A stretch of DNA of 64,000 nt from Teredinibacter haidensis (GTDB taxonomy: Bacteria; Pseudomonadota; Gammaproteobacteria; Pseudomonadales; Cellvibrionaceae). Positions 9,357 through 18,904 of this stretch are shown one piece after another. The stretch lies in the NCBI RefSeq assembly GCF_014211975.1, contig NZ_CP060084.1, positions 3,483,001 to 3,547,000 of the forward strand, written 5' to 3'. The notes below the pieces were generated by a model, which ran no database searches, had not been told where the DNA came from, and saw nothing but the letters and a program-made list of their open reading frames with translations. Numbering within the stretch: the stretch's first letter is position 1; each line of letters opens with the position of its first letter. The position numbers and the translations under genes are program-made.

Positions 9357-11436
9357 CCACGATTTGAAAGAAATTCTCGACCAGGCCAGCGAGCGCTCAC
9401 CAGACCCGCAGGCCAAACAGCAAGCCATTCGCATGGCCATGGCCGAGTTTAAGGCTACCCAAACCGAGCAAGCAAAACCTGCCGAAAAAATAACACAAAG
9501 AAATCCCCAAGGATTTCTCCACTGGCTACGTCTTACCTTCAGTTCCAATAAAACGAACCGGAGAGACGATATGAATAACCTGTTACACCAGAAATGGTTT
9601 TTAGGCGGTGTTGCTACCGCTTGTGTGGCTTTGTTTGCCGTAACGCTGACCACCTACAGCCCCAGCTTTAAACCCGAACCGAAATATTCCGAACCGGTGC
9701 CATTACACCTTCCAGAACCTCAAACCGACGGCGCGGTCATTTTGGAGGAAAAAGAAGTGACGATAGCCGGAACCCGAACATCAATTTCAAACGCAGCCGA
9801 GCTCAAACGTGAATACTCAGACACCGTGGAGACCATTAGCGCCGAAGATATTGGCACCCTGCCAGATCACGCCGCCGCAGAATCACTACAACGACAAAAA
9901 GGCGTAACGATTAGCCCGAGAGTTGTAACCGAATACGAGATCGCTCCGCAGGCTCCCATGCGCATGACAGCTGCCGGAAAACTGCAAAAGCCTGACGCCA
10001 TAATGCAAGCACCAGGCTACATCGAAGAAGGCCGTGACCGTTTCGAAGCCTTCGAAACCAACCCAATAAAGCGCACCAGTGAAGAGCCCGTTTCCACCTT
10101 TTCCATCGATGTAGATACAGCCTCCTACAGCTTTGTACGCAGGCAATTAAACCACGGCCTGCTGCCGCAAAAAAATGCCGTACGCCTGGAAGAAATGGTC
10201 AACTATTTTGACTACGCCTACCCACAGCCCAACGATCGTAGCGAGCCTTTCAACCGCTCGGTATTGGTAATGGATTCGCCCTGGCACAAGCAGAAAAAAC
10301 TGATTCACATTGGTATTAAAGGCTATGAATTAACCGAGCAACCCAAATCCAATATTGTCTTTTTGCTGGATGTAAGCGGCTCCATGAATGCGCCGGATAA
10401 ACTGCCGCTGGTGAAGCAATCCATAAACCTGCTGCTCAGTAAACTGCGCCCGGACGATACCGTTGCCATCGCCGTGTATGCCGGTGCCGCAGGAACCGTT
10501 TTGGAGCCGACCAAAGTCTCCGAAAAACAAAAAATCGTTACCGCCATCAACAACCTGCGCCCCGGCGGCTCAACGGCGGGAGCCGAAGGTATTAAACTCG
10601 CCTACCAACTGGCCGAAACCTCTTTCCGCAAAGATGCCGTTAACCGCATACTTCTCGCCACCGACGGCGACTTTAACGTCGGCATTACCAACAACGACGA
10701 ATTAAAAAGCTTTGTCGAACGCAAACGAGAGAAAGGCATTTTCCTCTCCGTATTGGGCTTTGGCAGCGGCAATTATCACGACGCGCTAATGCAACAATTG
10801 GCTCAAAACGGCAATGGCATTGCCGCCTATATCGATACCCTCAGCGAAGCGCAAAAAGTACTGGTGCACGAAGCCACCTCCAGCCTGTTCCCCATCGCCA
10901 AGGATGTGAAAATCCAGGTGGAATTTAACCCTGCCACCGTGTCCGAATATCGCCTGCTGGGCTACGAAACACGCGCACTGAAGCGCGAGGATTTCAACAA
11001 TGATGCAGTAGATGCGGGGGATATAGGCGCGGGCCACAGTGTCACGGCCCTCTACGAAATCACCCCCGTGGGCTCCGGTGCAGAACTGATTGACGAAAGC
11101 CGTTACGCTAAACCGACAACGGCTGAGAGCAAAAGTAACGAATACGCCTTCCTTAAAATCCGCTACAAACTACCGGATGAAAATACCTCCAAGCTGCTCA
11201 CCACGAGCATTACAACAGACACGCCCAAAGCCAGCAGCACCCTGCAACGCGAAGCGCACTTTTCCGCCGCAGTAGCTGGCTTTGCGCAATTGCTGAAAGA
11301 CAGCAAGTACACCGGCAGTTGGAGCTTCGACGACGCCATCGCACTAGCCCAGGCCAACAAGGGTGAAGACGAGTACGGCTACCGCAGCGAATTGGTGCAA
11401 CTCGTTCGTAAAGCGCAGGTGGCCAGCGAAATGTAA
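9349..11436 (+). CDS. Membrane-anchored VWA-domain protein with TonB-plug-like segment
   Basis: A 695-residue protein of the YfbK type. Residues 1-80 are cytoplasmic and anti-sigma-like in position, and a membrane helix follows at about 85-103. Residues 136-191 (EVTIAGTRTSIS to GVTISPR) read like the start of a TonB-dependent receptor plug, with SAEDIGTLPDHAAAESLQR. After a linker come the YfbK N-terminal region (FSIDVDTASYSFVRRQL), a von Willebrand A domain with the metal-binding motif DVSGSMN at 341-347, and a DUF3520-like C-terminus. It overlaps the ECF sigma gene, suggesting the pair is a signalling unit. The plug-like stretch is unusual for this family; its function is not known. Confidence 0.88.
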   Translation: MNDHDLKEILDQASERSPDPQAKQQAIRMAMAEFKATQTEQAKPAEKITQRNPQGFLHWLRLTFSSNKTNRRDDMNNLLHQKWFLGGVATACVALFAVTLTTYSPSFKPEPKYSEPVPLHLPEPQTDGAVILEEKEVTIAGTRTSISNAAELKREYSDTVETISAEDIGTLPDHAAAESLQRQKGVTISPRVVTEYEIAPQAPMRMTAAGKLQKPDAIMQAPGYIEEGRDRFEAFETNPIKRTSEEPVSTFSIDVDTASYSFVRRQLNHGLLPQKNAVRLEEMVNYFDYAYPQPNDRSEPFNRSVLVMDSPWHKQKKLIHIGIKGYELTEQPKSNIVFLLDVSGSMNAPDKLPLVKQSINLLLSKLRPDDTVAIAVYAGAAGTVLEPTKVSEKQKIVTAINNLRPGGSTAGAEGIKLAYQLAETSFRKDAVNRILLATDGDFNVGITNNDELKSFVERKREKGIFLSVLGFGSGNYHDALMQQLAQNGNGIAAYIDTLSEAQKVLVHEATSSLFPIAKDVKIQVEFNPATVSEYRLLGYETRALKREDFNNDAVDAGDIGAGHSVTALYEITPVGSGAELIDESRYAKPTTAESKSNEYAFLKIRYKLPDENTSKLLTTSITTDTPKASSTLQREAHFSAAVAGFAQLLKDSKYTGSWSFDDAIALAQANKGEDEYGYRSELVQLVRKAQVASEM

Positions 11437-11532
11437 GCGCCGTTGCAGCGGGACGCCCAGCAACCCGAACACATTGAGGGCTCACGCCTGAAACCGTCGC
11501 TTGCAGGGAAGCGAGCGTCGAGCACCCATAGA

Positions 11533-11544
11533 GGGGGGGGGGGG
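11533..11544 (+). repeat. Homopolymer run of 12 G
   Basis: Twelve consecutive G occur in the 238-base gap between the VWA gene and the DnaT-repeat gene. No convincing coding frame spans it. Such runs are slippage-prone in cells and also a common assembly error. It is about 130 bases upstream of the next start codon. Confidence 0.8.
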
Positions 11545-11674
11545 AGTTTCAAAAGCGAGCCCTCAAAGTGTGGTAACACAGGCCACTCCACCATCCATAC
11601 CGACAAGACCAGTATGAACCAGGTTTAAAAAGCGCTCCACAGTGGTAAAGTATCTCCCCCCGCAGAGAGGTACC

Positions 11675-12790
11675 ATGAGCTCATCACTGATTCCCGAAAG
11701 ACCCATCCTTATCTACCCTGGCCTCGCAGCAACATTGGGGCTGGAAGAGTCCGTGCTGCTTTCTGTTTTGTCGGATCTGGCTGCAGGCGCCGAGGTGCAG
11801 GCGGCACAAGGTTTTGAGTGGCGCCATATCGAAACGAACACGCTGCGCTCTGCCCTACCCTTCTGGGATGATCGCGATATCGTACGCTTGGGTAAAAACC
11901 TCCATGCGAAGGGCGTACTCTTGCAAGGGCCAAACCTCTTTGGCACCAGCTCCCACTATCGCTTCGCCTTTAACGAAAGGGTCGCTACCGCAAGCACACA
12001 GTTGCATAAAACGACGCAACAAAAAGTCACGCCTCAACAAGCGCCGGCGACCACAAGCGGGAAAAACTACATCGCCAGCAACTGGCAGCCAGACACCAAT
12101 ACACTGGCACAGCTCGCACAACACAACATCCCCGACAACTTCTCCTACGAGCAGCTACCCGAGTTCGTTACATATTGGCGCGATAGCGGCGAGGTACATC
12201 GCTCGTGGGGAGCCAAGTTTATATCCTGGGTTATTCGCAAATGGCGAACCTTTGAAGCCCAGCGCAATCGTCAGGATCAGAACAGCCCCATGCAGGCGAA
12301 CTGGTGGCCCAGCGAGGATGCCATGGATGTACTCACCGTGCATGCGGGGATCAGACGGGAGTTTGTCGAAGATGCCATCCCGGAATTTATTCTGTACTGG
12401 AAAGAGCGCGGCGATTCGCTAAAGACCTGGAACAGCAAGTTTATTCAGCATGTACGTATCCAGTGGAAGAAATTCAATACCGCGCTGGAACACAGCACCG
12501 ACCCCAAACCCATTTCGACCAACTGGCAGCCCTCGGAAGATGTTTATGATGTTCTACGCCTCGCGAATATTGATGTAAACTTTGCTACAGGGCTGATTCC
12601 AGAGTTTATTTTGTACTGGCGCGATAGCAACCAGATACACACAAGCTGGAACACCCGGTTTTTACAGCATGCAAAACGTGAGTGGGCGAAACGCCACGCA
12701 ATCACCAGCCCTCAAGCGGGCAACGAAACCAGATCGACACGGGATATAACACTTGAAGAAGAACTCGCTGACAGAAGCTGGGCCAACTAA
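11675..12790 (+). CDS. Primosomal DnaT-like protein with three DnaT domains
   Basis: The product from ATG 11675 has 371 residues. Residues 1-105 resemble a winged-helix-like N-terminal region (LEESVLLSVLSDL, ETNTLRSALPFW). Then come three tandem copies of the DnaT ssDNA-binding domain, with consensus NWQPSED, IPEFILYWR and SWNTKF...W: near residues 136, 207 and 281. E. coli DnaT, which helps load DnaB during replication restart, has one copy. The start has GAGAGG seven bases upstream; an earlier in-frame start at 11642 is less likely. The 3' end overlaps the next gene by 38 bases, and that gene resembles phage lambda P, so the pair probably forms a helicase-loading unit. Confidence 0.85.
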   Translation: MSSSLIPERPILIYPGLAATLGLEESVLLSVLSDLAAGAEVQAAQGFEWRHIETNTLRSALPFWDDRDIVRLGKNLHAKGVLLQGPNLFGTSSHYRFAFNERVATASTQLHKTTQQKVTPQQAPATTSGKNYIASNWQPDTNTLAQLAQHNIPDNFSYEQLPEFVTYWRDSGEVHRSWGAKFISWVIRKWRTFEAQRNRQDQNSPMQANWWPSEDAMDVLTVHAGIRREFVEDAIPEFILYWKERGDSLKTWNSKFIQHVRIQWKKFNTALEHSTDPKPISTNWQPSEDVYDVLRLANIDVNFATGLIPEFILYWRDSNQIHTSWNTRFLQHAKREWAKRHAITSPQAGNETRSTRDITLEEELADRSWAN

Positions 12791-13358
12791 ATCCCAGGGT
12801 AACGTACGAATCGATGCCATCAATCAGATTTTTGCGCTATTCAAACGTAACTATCACAACCAGTTTTTTAAAGCCTACAGCAACGAAACGGATGTAAACG
12901 CTACCAAACGCTTGTGGCTGGAAGCGCTGCAGCGCTTCGAACCGCGCGTTATGCTGCTAGCGTCTCGCTCAATCATCGAAAACAACGAGTTTTTACCCAC
13001 ACTTGCAGCCATGATCAAAGCCTGTGAAACCAGTAGCGATCTCGGCTTGCCAGAAGTTCATGCTGCTTATCTGGAAGCCTGTCGCGCACCCTCGCCCAAG
13101 GTCAGTCATAAATGGAGCCACCTGGCGGTTTACTACGCAGGTAAAGCCGCAGACTGGTATTTCCTGCAAAACAACGTTGAGCATGTCGCTTACCCCATTT
13201 TTAAGCAGCACTACCAGCAGGTGTGTGATCGAGTCCGTTTAGGCGAAACGCTGGCCGCCCCCAACAAGCCCGCACTACCGAAAGAAGTTAACAAACCGAT
13301 CGATAGAAAATCGGCTCGCAACAAATTCAGCCAATTCAGAAAAACTCTCGACTTATAG
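12753..13358 (+). CDS. Replication protein P-like helicase loader
   Basis: A 201-residue protein resembling the phage lambda replication protein P family, which binds DnaB helicase and delivers it to DNA. Family-like segments are INQIFALFKRNYHNQF, TKRLWLEALQRF, and the stretch FLPTLAAMIKACE followed by a LGLPEVHAAYLEACR helix. The only plausible start is TTG at 12753 inside the DnaT-repeat gene, giving a 38-base overlap and likely translational coupling. The surroundings are ordinary chromosomal genes, so this looks like a domesticated phage-type loader rather than part of a prophage. No other phage genes are nearby. Confidence 0.8.
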   Translation: MKKNSLTEAGPTKSQGNVRIDAINQIFALFKRNYHNQFFKAYSNETDVNATKRLWLEALQRFEPRVMLLASRSIIENNEFLPTLAAMIKACETSSDLGLPEVHAAYLEACRAPSPKVSHKWSHLAVYYAGKAADWYFLQNNVEHVAYPIFKQHYQQVCDRVRLGETLAAPNKPALPKEVNKPIDRKSARNKFSQFRKTLDL

Positions 13359-13368
13359 AAAGACATTT

Positions 13369-14136
13369 ATGATTTTTAAAAAACTTTTAGCGATTGCTCT
13401 AGTCGCCTATCTACTCTTTGCGCTTATCATAATCATTGTCGCAAGTCACCACAGGGCTCTGCATATAACGCCAGCCCCCTCCGTGGCGCAGGCACCAGAT
13501 TTTGCCGAGATAGAAAACATTAAAGAGCGAAAGGCCGCTTTTTTTGCGTTCCTAAGACCACTGATAGAAACTGAAAACCAAAAAATTCTCGCCCAACGAG
13601 AGAAGCTTACAAAGCTAACAACACAATTCTCCGCGAATGGAAAACTCAACCACCGCCAGCAAACGCAACTTCTAAAGTTAGCAGAACAATTTTCTGTTAA
13701 GCCAAGCGAAGATACTCAAAAATTATTAGGGCAACTCAGTAAGCGGGTTGACACGTTACCCGCCGCTTTGGTGCTTGCGCAGGCAGCCAATGAATCCTCC
13801 TGGGGCCGTTCGCGTTTCGCTACAGAGGGCAATAACTATTTTGGCCAATGGTGCTTTAAAAAGGGCTGTGGCCTAGTTCCCAGTAAAAGAGCGGCAAAAG
13901 CGGGTCACGAAGTGCGCAAATTCGACTCGGCAGGCGAGTCCGTCGCCGCTTATTTTTTCAACCTAAATACACACCGCGCCTATAAATCACTACGCGAACT
14001 GCGGACCAACTTAAGAGTGCAAAATATAGCCGTAACCGGGCACGCTCTTGCAGGCGGACTTACGCATTATTCTGAGAGAGGAAAGGAATACATCGAAGAG
14101 TTACGCGTGATGATCAGGGTAAACCGGTTAGAGTAA
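13369..14136 (+). CDS. Bax-type membrane-anchored glucosaminidase (GH73-like)
   Basis: A 255-residue protein with an uncleaved N-terminal membrane helix (residues 5-25), a helical charged region, and a C-terminal glucosaminidase domain like E. coli Bax. The domain contains LVLAQAANESSWGRSRF with the presumed catalytic glutamate at about residue 142, then NNYFGQWCF and SVAAYFFNLNTHRAY. It should act in the periplasm on peptidoglycan N-acetylglucosaminyl bonds. It starts 10 bases after the P-like gene and may be co-transcribed with it, though no functional link is obvious. Confidence 0.88.
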   Translation: MIFKKLLAIALVAYLLFALIIIIVASHHRALHITPAPSVAQAPDFAEIENIKERKAAFFAFLRPLIETENQKILAQREKLTKLTTQFSANGKLNHRQQTQLLKLAEQFSVKPSEDTQKLLGQLSKRVDTLPAALVLAQAANESSWGRSRFATEGNNYFGQWCFKKGCGLVPSKRAAKAGHEVRKFDSAGESVAAYFFNLNTHRAYKSLRELRTNLRVQNIAVTGHALAGGLTHYSERGKEYIEELRVMIRVNRLE

Positions 14137-14234
14137 ATAGGATTCCCGGGAGCCTGCCAGACATTCGGGCTTTAGGCCTCGGCCCGCCCGCCCCTATACC
14201 CAATCGATAAACAAGCTAATGGAAAGCAGGGGCT

Positions 14235-14507
14235 TCAGGCAAAGGCCAAGCCCACACCATCTGCAGTAAGGCGCACGACCTTCATATTGGTTTCGGAAAC
14301 ATCGTTGCACTCGGAATAAAGCTTGGCTTCGAATTCATCACCAATAGCAATAAAGTGTACGAGCTCCCGACAATTGACAAAAACACCCGACTCGGAGATA
14401 TCACGCGTTTCAGCCATTACGTCGCCAATATCGCGATGAGTAAGACGTACAACACATTTAACGACTGTACGCCCATGCTTACGGAATCCTGACATAATAT
14501 TAGGCAA
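14235..14507 (-). CDS. Short PilZ domain protein
   Basis: A 90-residue protein almost entirely made of a PilZ domain: arginine motif RKHGR near residue 9 and RDISESGVFV near residue 35, followed by NMKVVRLTADGVGLAFA. Both c-di-GMP contact motifs are present. An alternative start is the methionine at residue 5 (MSGFRKHG). It stands alone between the Bax-like gene and parC. This is the third single-domain PilZ gene in the window. The 158-base gap up to parC is AT-rich and holds no gene I can support. Confidence 0.85.
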   Translation of the reverse strand: MPNIMSGFRKHGRTVVKCVVRLTHRDIGDVMAETRDISESGVFVNCRELVHFIAIGDEFEAKLYSECNDVSETNMKVVRLTADGVGLAFA

Positions 14508-14665
14508 ATTATTTAATAAGTGAACGACAACAACACGAGTTCAGCCGAGTCCCTGGCCCCGTATCGATCTTATTTCCCAAACTCAAAGTGTCGATATTTT
14601 TATCGATCTATTTTTTTTACCTTGTAACTTTTACACACCTCCGCCTGAGTTTTTGCAAAAGTCTG

Positions 14666-16915
14666 TCAGGATTCTACTACAACTGAGTCCACTTTTTGAA
14701 AACCACGTGGCAATTTATTACCACGACGGCCACGTTCCCCTCGATAGTGCTCCAGGTCCTTAAACTTAAGTGTTAAATAACGTTTGCCCGAATTAACTTT
14801 AATGCATTGAGTTTTATCGATAACAACTAATGCAATAATAAATTCTTCTCGCGACAGAACACGCGCTGCCGGAATATTCATAATTTTATTCCCTTTACCG
14901 CGAGCCAACTGAGGCAATTCGGTAATGGGAAATACCAGCAAACGACCTTCGTTGCTAATCGCTGCCAACCAGCTGTCATCCATGCTATTGATCATCTGAG
15001 GTTGCATCACTTTTCCACCCTTGGGCAGAGTTAGCAATGCTTTACCGGAGCGGTTTTTGGTGTACATATCAGCAAGGGTGGCGACAAACCCGTAGCCCGC
15101 GTCGGACGCAACCAATATCTGTTGCTTCTCGTCACCCATTAACATGCCATCAATAGTAGCGCCACTAGGCGGGTTTAAGCGCCCGGTAATCGGCTCTCCC
15201 TGAGAGCGCGCGGAGGGCAGGGAATGTGCGGGAATCGCATAGCTGCGACCGGTGGAATCCAGCAACAGAGCTTGTTGGTTACTCTTACCTTTAGAGACAG
15301 ACTTGAAGCTGTCGCCCGCTTTATAACTTAGCGCTGTCGGATCAATATCATGCCCCTTCGCGGAGCGAATCCAACCCCGCTCCGATAACACAACCGTTAC
15401 CGGTTCGCTGGTCATCAATTCAGTTTCACTAAAGGCCTGAGCCTCTCCGCGAGCCACGATTGGCGAGCGACGGTCATCACCAAAATCATCAACCGCTTGC
15501 TCCAACTCTTTGCGAATCAGCGTTTTTAAACGGCGGGCAGAATCGAGAATTTTTTTCAGCTCCGCACGCTCTGCTGCCAACTCATCCTGTTCCCCGCGGA
15601 TTTTCATTTCTTCTAGACGCGCCAGCTGACGCAGGCGAGTATCAAGAATGTAATTCGCTTGGTCTTCGGAAAGCTCAAAGCGCTCCATTAATTTTTGCTT
15701 GGGATGATCCTCTGTACGAATAATACGGATCACTTCATCCAAGTTCAAAAAAGCGACCAGCAATCCGTCCAGCAAATGCAGGCGGCGTTCAACCCAGTCC
15801 AAACGACATTGCAGACGGCGGCGGACAGTCACCATGCGGAAGCTGAGCCAATCGTGAAGCATACCGTCCAGCGACCTCACACCGGGACGACCATCAATAC
15901 CGATAACGTTCATGTTAATACGGTAACTGCGCTCCAGATCTGTGGTGGCGAACAGGTGGTTCATCACCGCATCCATATCAATGCGATTGGAGCGCGGCAC
16001 AATCACCAGACGGGTGGGATTTTCATGGTCGGACTCATCGCGCAGATCAGCTACCATCGGCAATTTTTTCGCCTGCATTTGTGCGGCAATTTGCTCCAGG
16101 ATTTTGGCTCCACTGACCTGATGAGGAAGAGAAGTGATCACAATATCGCCATCTTCTTTCAACCAGACTGCGCGCATCTTCATGCTGCCACGGCCGGTTT
16201 CATACATTTTCTGCAAATCGGTCTTGGACGTGATAATTTCGGCGTCGGTGGGCATATCCGGACCGTGGATATATTCACACAGATCAGCCACTGTCGCTTT
16301 GGGGTTTTCCAGCAAGTGAATAGTAGCGGCCACCACTTCGCGTAGGTTGTGCGGAGGAATATCTGTAGCCATACCCACTGCAATACCGGTGGTGCCATTT
16401 AACAATACATTGGGCACGCGCGCGGGCAGAATTTTGGGCTCGTCCAACGTGCCATCAAAATTGGGCAGCCATTCAACGGTACCCTGCGCCAGCTCACTTA
16501 ATAACACTTCCGTATATTTAGACAGACGCGACTCGGTATAACGCATTGCGGCAAACGATTTAGGATCATCTTGTGAGCCCCAGTTGCCCTGCCCCTCCAC
16601 CAACGGATAGCGATAGGAAAAAGGCTGCGCCATCAGCACCATCGCCTCGTACGCGGCGCTGTCACCGTGCGGGTGAAATTTACCAATAACATCACCCACG
16701 GTACGGGCGGATTTTTTGAATTTCGCGCTGGCTTTTAAGCCAAGCTCACTCATGGCATAGACGATGCGCCTTTGTACCGGTTTTAAGCCATCGCCCACAT
16801 GGGGCAGCGCGCGATCCAAAATCACGTACATAGAATAATCGAGGTAGGCTTTTTCGGTAAATTCTTTTAGCGGAAGCTGTTCGTCTGCGAAGGGTATTAC
16901 AGTAGATTCAGACAT
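14666..16915 (-). CDS. parC: DNA topoisomerase IV subunit A
   Basis: ParC is the DNA cleavage and rejoining subunit of topoisomerase IV, which decatenates replicated chromosomes together with ParE. The 749-residue product starts [19 protein letters not shown]. The catalytic tyrosine is Tyr126 in AAMRYTE. The quinolone-determining region [12 protein letters not shown] keeps Ser86 and Glu90, the residues usually found in susceptible strains. A C-terminal beta-pinwheel follows from about residue 490. Its partner parE lies at 57.8-59.7 kb in this window and is not adjacent. Length agrees with gammaproteobacterial ParC. Confidence 0.96.
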   Translation of the reverse strand: MSESTVIPFADEQLPLKEFTEKAYLDYSMYVILDRALPHVGDGLKPVQRRIVYAMSELGLKASAKFKKSARTVGDVIGKFHPHGDSAAYEAMVLMAQPFSYRYPLVEGQGNWGSQDDPKSFAAMRYTESRLSKYTEVLLSELAQGTVEWLPNFDGTLDEPKILPARVPNVLLNGTTGIAVGMATDIPPHNLREVVAATIHLLENPKATVADLCEYIHGPDMPTDAEIITSKTDLQKMYETGRGSMKMRAVWLKEDGDIVITSLPHQVSGAKILEQIAAQMQAKKLPMVADLRDESDHENPTRLVIVPRSNRIDMDAVMNHLFATTDLERSYRINMNVIGIDGRPGVRSLDGMLHDWLSFRMVTVRRRLQCRLDWVERRLHLLDGLLVAFLNLDEVIRIIRTEDHPKQKLMERFELSEDQANYILDTRLRQLARLEEMKIRGEQDELAAERAELKKILDSARRLKTLIRKELEQAVDDFGDDRRSPIVARGEAQAFSETELMTSEPVTVVLSERGWIRSAKGHDIDPTALSYKAGDSFKSVSKGKSNQQALLLDSTGRSYAIPAHSLPSARSQGEPITGRLNPPSGATIDGMLMGDEKQQILVASDAGYGFVATLADMYTKNRSGKALLTLPKGGKVMQPQMINSMDDSWLAAISNEGRLLVFPITELPQLARGKGNKIMNIPAARVLSREEFIIALVVIDKTQCIKVNSGKRYLTLKFKDLEHYRGERGRRGNKLPRGFQKVDSVVVES

Positions 16916-17033
16916 AAGATTGTGTGCGTATTTGTACTTATAAAAATAGTGCGCAGAATTCTAGCAGAGATCCCCGAATAAATGTCATGATTGCGATAAA
17001 TAACGAAACGGTTCCAACAAGGCATAGCGCCCC

Positions 17034-17840
17034 ATGAAAACAGAAGACCGACTGGGAAAACACTGCCCAATACAGTATCAAACCAATAATTTGGGCCAAC
17101 CTGTAGGCCTGCCGCTCGCCTGGCAGACAGCCACCACCCCCGCACCGCTCACCATTAGCGGCCGGCACGCACAGCTACAGCCACTGGATGCAGACAGGCA
17201 TGCCGAAGCCCTGTACCGCGACATACAAGGCCAACCACAGGAGGCCATCTGGACCTACATGCCCTACGGCCCCTTTCAGCGATTTGCCGATTACCAACAG
17301 TGGCTGCAACAGGCCTGCTCACATAATGACCCCTTGTTTTTCTGTATTACCAATGTCGATGGCGAAGCAAAAGGAGTTTTTTCCCTCGCAGCCATCGAAC
17401 CACAAAAAGGCAGTATAGAACTGGCTCATGTTATGTTTATGCCATCGATGCAAAAAACAGCATTGGCAACAGAAGCGGTTTATTTAATATTGAAGTATGT
17501 CTTTGAGCTGGGTTTCCGCCGCTGCGAGTGGAAGTGCAATGCCTTGAACAGCGCTTCAAAAAAGGCCGCCCTGCGCTTTGGTTTTTCCTATGAAGGTTTA
17601 TTCCGCAACGCCATGGTTGTCAAAAACCGGAATCGAGATACGGCCTGGTTCGGGATGACAAGTGAAGACTGGCCCGCCGTAATGCCAGCATTTAAAAATT
17701 GGCTATCGCCCGACAACTTCGATAGCGGGGGTCGACAAATACAGCCCCTATCACGCTATACTCAGCCACGGCATCGGCGCTTAATTATTGACCCACTGGG
17801 AACCAATAGCGAGACCGAAACTCTATTAACCACCCTTTGA
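17034..17840 (+). CDS. GNAT-family N-acetyltransferase (RimJ/RimL type)
   Basis: A 268-residue acetyltransferase of the RimJ/RimL-like GNAT group. Visible pieces are LQPLDADRHAEALYRDI, IWTYMPYGPF, the central strand GSIELAHVMFMPSMQKTALA, and RCEWKCNALNSASKKAALRFGF, which forms the acetyl-CoA-side helix typical of the group. About 40 extra residues at each end flank the domain. Substrate cannot be assigned; relatives modify ribosomal proteins or small amines. It is divergent from parC and 18 bases upstream of a thioredoxin-like gene, possibly in one transcript. Confidence 0.88.
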   Translation: MKTEDRLGKHCPIQYQTNNLGQPVGLPLAWQTATTPAPLTISGRHAQLQPLDADRHAEALYRDIQGQPQEAIWTYMPYGPFQRFADYQQWLQQACSHNDPLFFCITNVDGEAKGVFSLAAIEPQKGSIELAHVMFMPSMQKTALATEAVYLILKYVFELGFRRCEWKCNALNSASKKAALRFGFSYEGLFRNAMVVKNRNRDTAWFGMTSEDWPAVMPAFKNWLSPDNFDSGGRQIQPLSRYTQPRHRRLIIDPLGTNSETETLLTTL

Positions 17841-17858
17841 ACTTAGCGCTACAAACTC

Positions 17859-18392
17859 ATGCTCCGAGCCACTACCAACCTTCGCATTGTAACCGCAGCC
17901 CTGCTGTGGCTTTTGGTCGCCAATCCATCACAGGCTGACAATAGCCCACAGCCACTCGCTGTTGGCATGACGGCTCCCAATTGGATGATGAGCGATATTG
18001 AAGGTGACATGCATTCCCTTTACGCAGAACTGGAGCAGGGCAACGAAGTCATCATAGTGTTCTGGGCAAGCTGGTGTAAGTTCTGCAGGGAGCTACTACC
18101 GGAAATCAACCTGTTCCAGCTCACGCTAACCAATGACCCGGTGAAAATTTTTGCCATGAACATATGGGAAGATGGCGACCCGGTAGGCTACTTCGACAGC
18201 CGTGACTTTAAACTGCCATTAATCCTTAACGCTGACGCTATCGCCCGCCGCTATGCGGTAGAGGGCACTCCAGGTGTGGTGTTTATAGGCAAAGACAAAA
18301 CCATTCGCTATTTACGTCAGCCGGGGGAAGACTCAGTGGCCGTCATGCGACAGCTACAGGCCCTAGTACTAGAAAAGTATCTAAAAAAATAA
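17859..18392 (+). CDS. Periplasmic TlpA-like thioredoxin
   Basis: A 177-residue protein with a signal peptide (hydrophobic VTAALLWLLVA, likely cleavage after SQA near residue 26) and a TlpA/ResA-type thioredoxin fold. The active site is WASWCKFCREL near residue 74, and the cis-proline loop is EGTPGVVFI. It probably reduces disulfides in periplasmic proteins, for example during cytochrome c assembly, but no cytochrome gene is nearby, so the substrate is unknown. It follows the acetyltransferase gene and converges with the DUF2750 gene, whose stop lies four bases away. Confidence 0.87.
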   Translation: MLRATTNLRIVTAALLWLLVANPSQADNSPQPLAVGMTAPNWMMSDIEGDMHSLYAELEQGNEVIIVFWASWCKFCRELLPEINLFQLTLTNDPVKIFAMNIWEDGDPVGYFDSRDFKLPLILNADAIARRYAVEGTPGVVFIGKDKTIRYLRQPGEDSVAVMRQLQALVLEKYLKK

Positions 18393-18396
18393 GGCG

Positions 18397-18789
18397 CTAA
18401 GCGATATCCGCCGCTGCTTTATCGACATCCTCCAGCAGATCTAGTGGTTCAACTTCCTCGCCTTCCATTTCCGTATTCCAGTTTACCCCAACCAACAGCA
18501 CATCTTCGTGCATACCCGGCAGCCACTCATCCAGCAACTCCTCCAGTGAAATGGGTACCACTTTGTAATCCTTCCACTCTTCCTTGCAATGCCACTTGGC
18601 GTATTCCGGCTGAGACCACATAGGCATTACCTCCAGCTCCTCGTTCTGCAGAGAGCTGCAGAGGGCCCAGCCATCACTGCCTTCCAAACCCCACACACAC
18701 CCCGTTTCCAGAGCGTCTTCAATAAAGATATCGTAGTTTTCGTCGAAGTCTTCGCCAAGCATCTCGAGAGTGTCAGTCATCGTGGTCAC
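18397..18789 (-). CDS. DUF2750 family protein
   Basis: A 130-residue acidic cytoplasmic protein. The order of conserved segments matches DUF2750: FIEDALETGCVWGL, GWALCSS, MPMWSQPEYAKWHC, EWKDYKVVPISLEELLDEWLP and LLVGVNW. No activity is known for the family. The start may be the first ATG or the one three codons later. The C-terminal tail is very acidic. It is convergent with the thioredoxin-like gene. Confidence 0.82.
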   Translation of the reverse strand: MTTMTDTLEMLGEDFDENYDIFIEDALETGCVWGLEGSDGWALCSSLQNEELEVMPMWSQPEYAKWHCKEEWKDYKVVPISLEELLDEWLPGMHEDVLLVGVNWNTEMEGEEVEPLDLLEDVDKAAADIA

Positions 18790-18904
18790 CGATAGAGAGA
18801 GTTAAAAATAAAGAGGGTTGTAAACGGGAGGAGCAAACAACAGAAAAACAGCACTTATAATGTAGCCAAAGCGACTGAAGAACAATAAAAAATTTGTCCG
18901 TTGT

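Noticed and set aside
11443..11628. 61-codon frame spanning the G12 run
   Set aside because: Low-complexity glycine stretch, no ribosome site, and no protein-like pattern.
12753..14136. Possible prophage around the P-like and glucosaminidase genes
   Set aside because: No structural, integrase or lysis genes are present, and the Bax-type enzyme is a standard chromosomal family; flanks are housekeeping genes.
15695..16345. Open frame of 216 codons on the plus strand
   Set aside because: It lies wholly antisense to parC, whose identity is certain, and its sequence is rich in His and Gln typical of a shadow frame.
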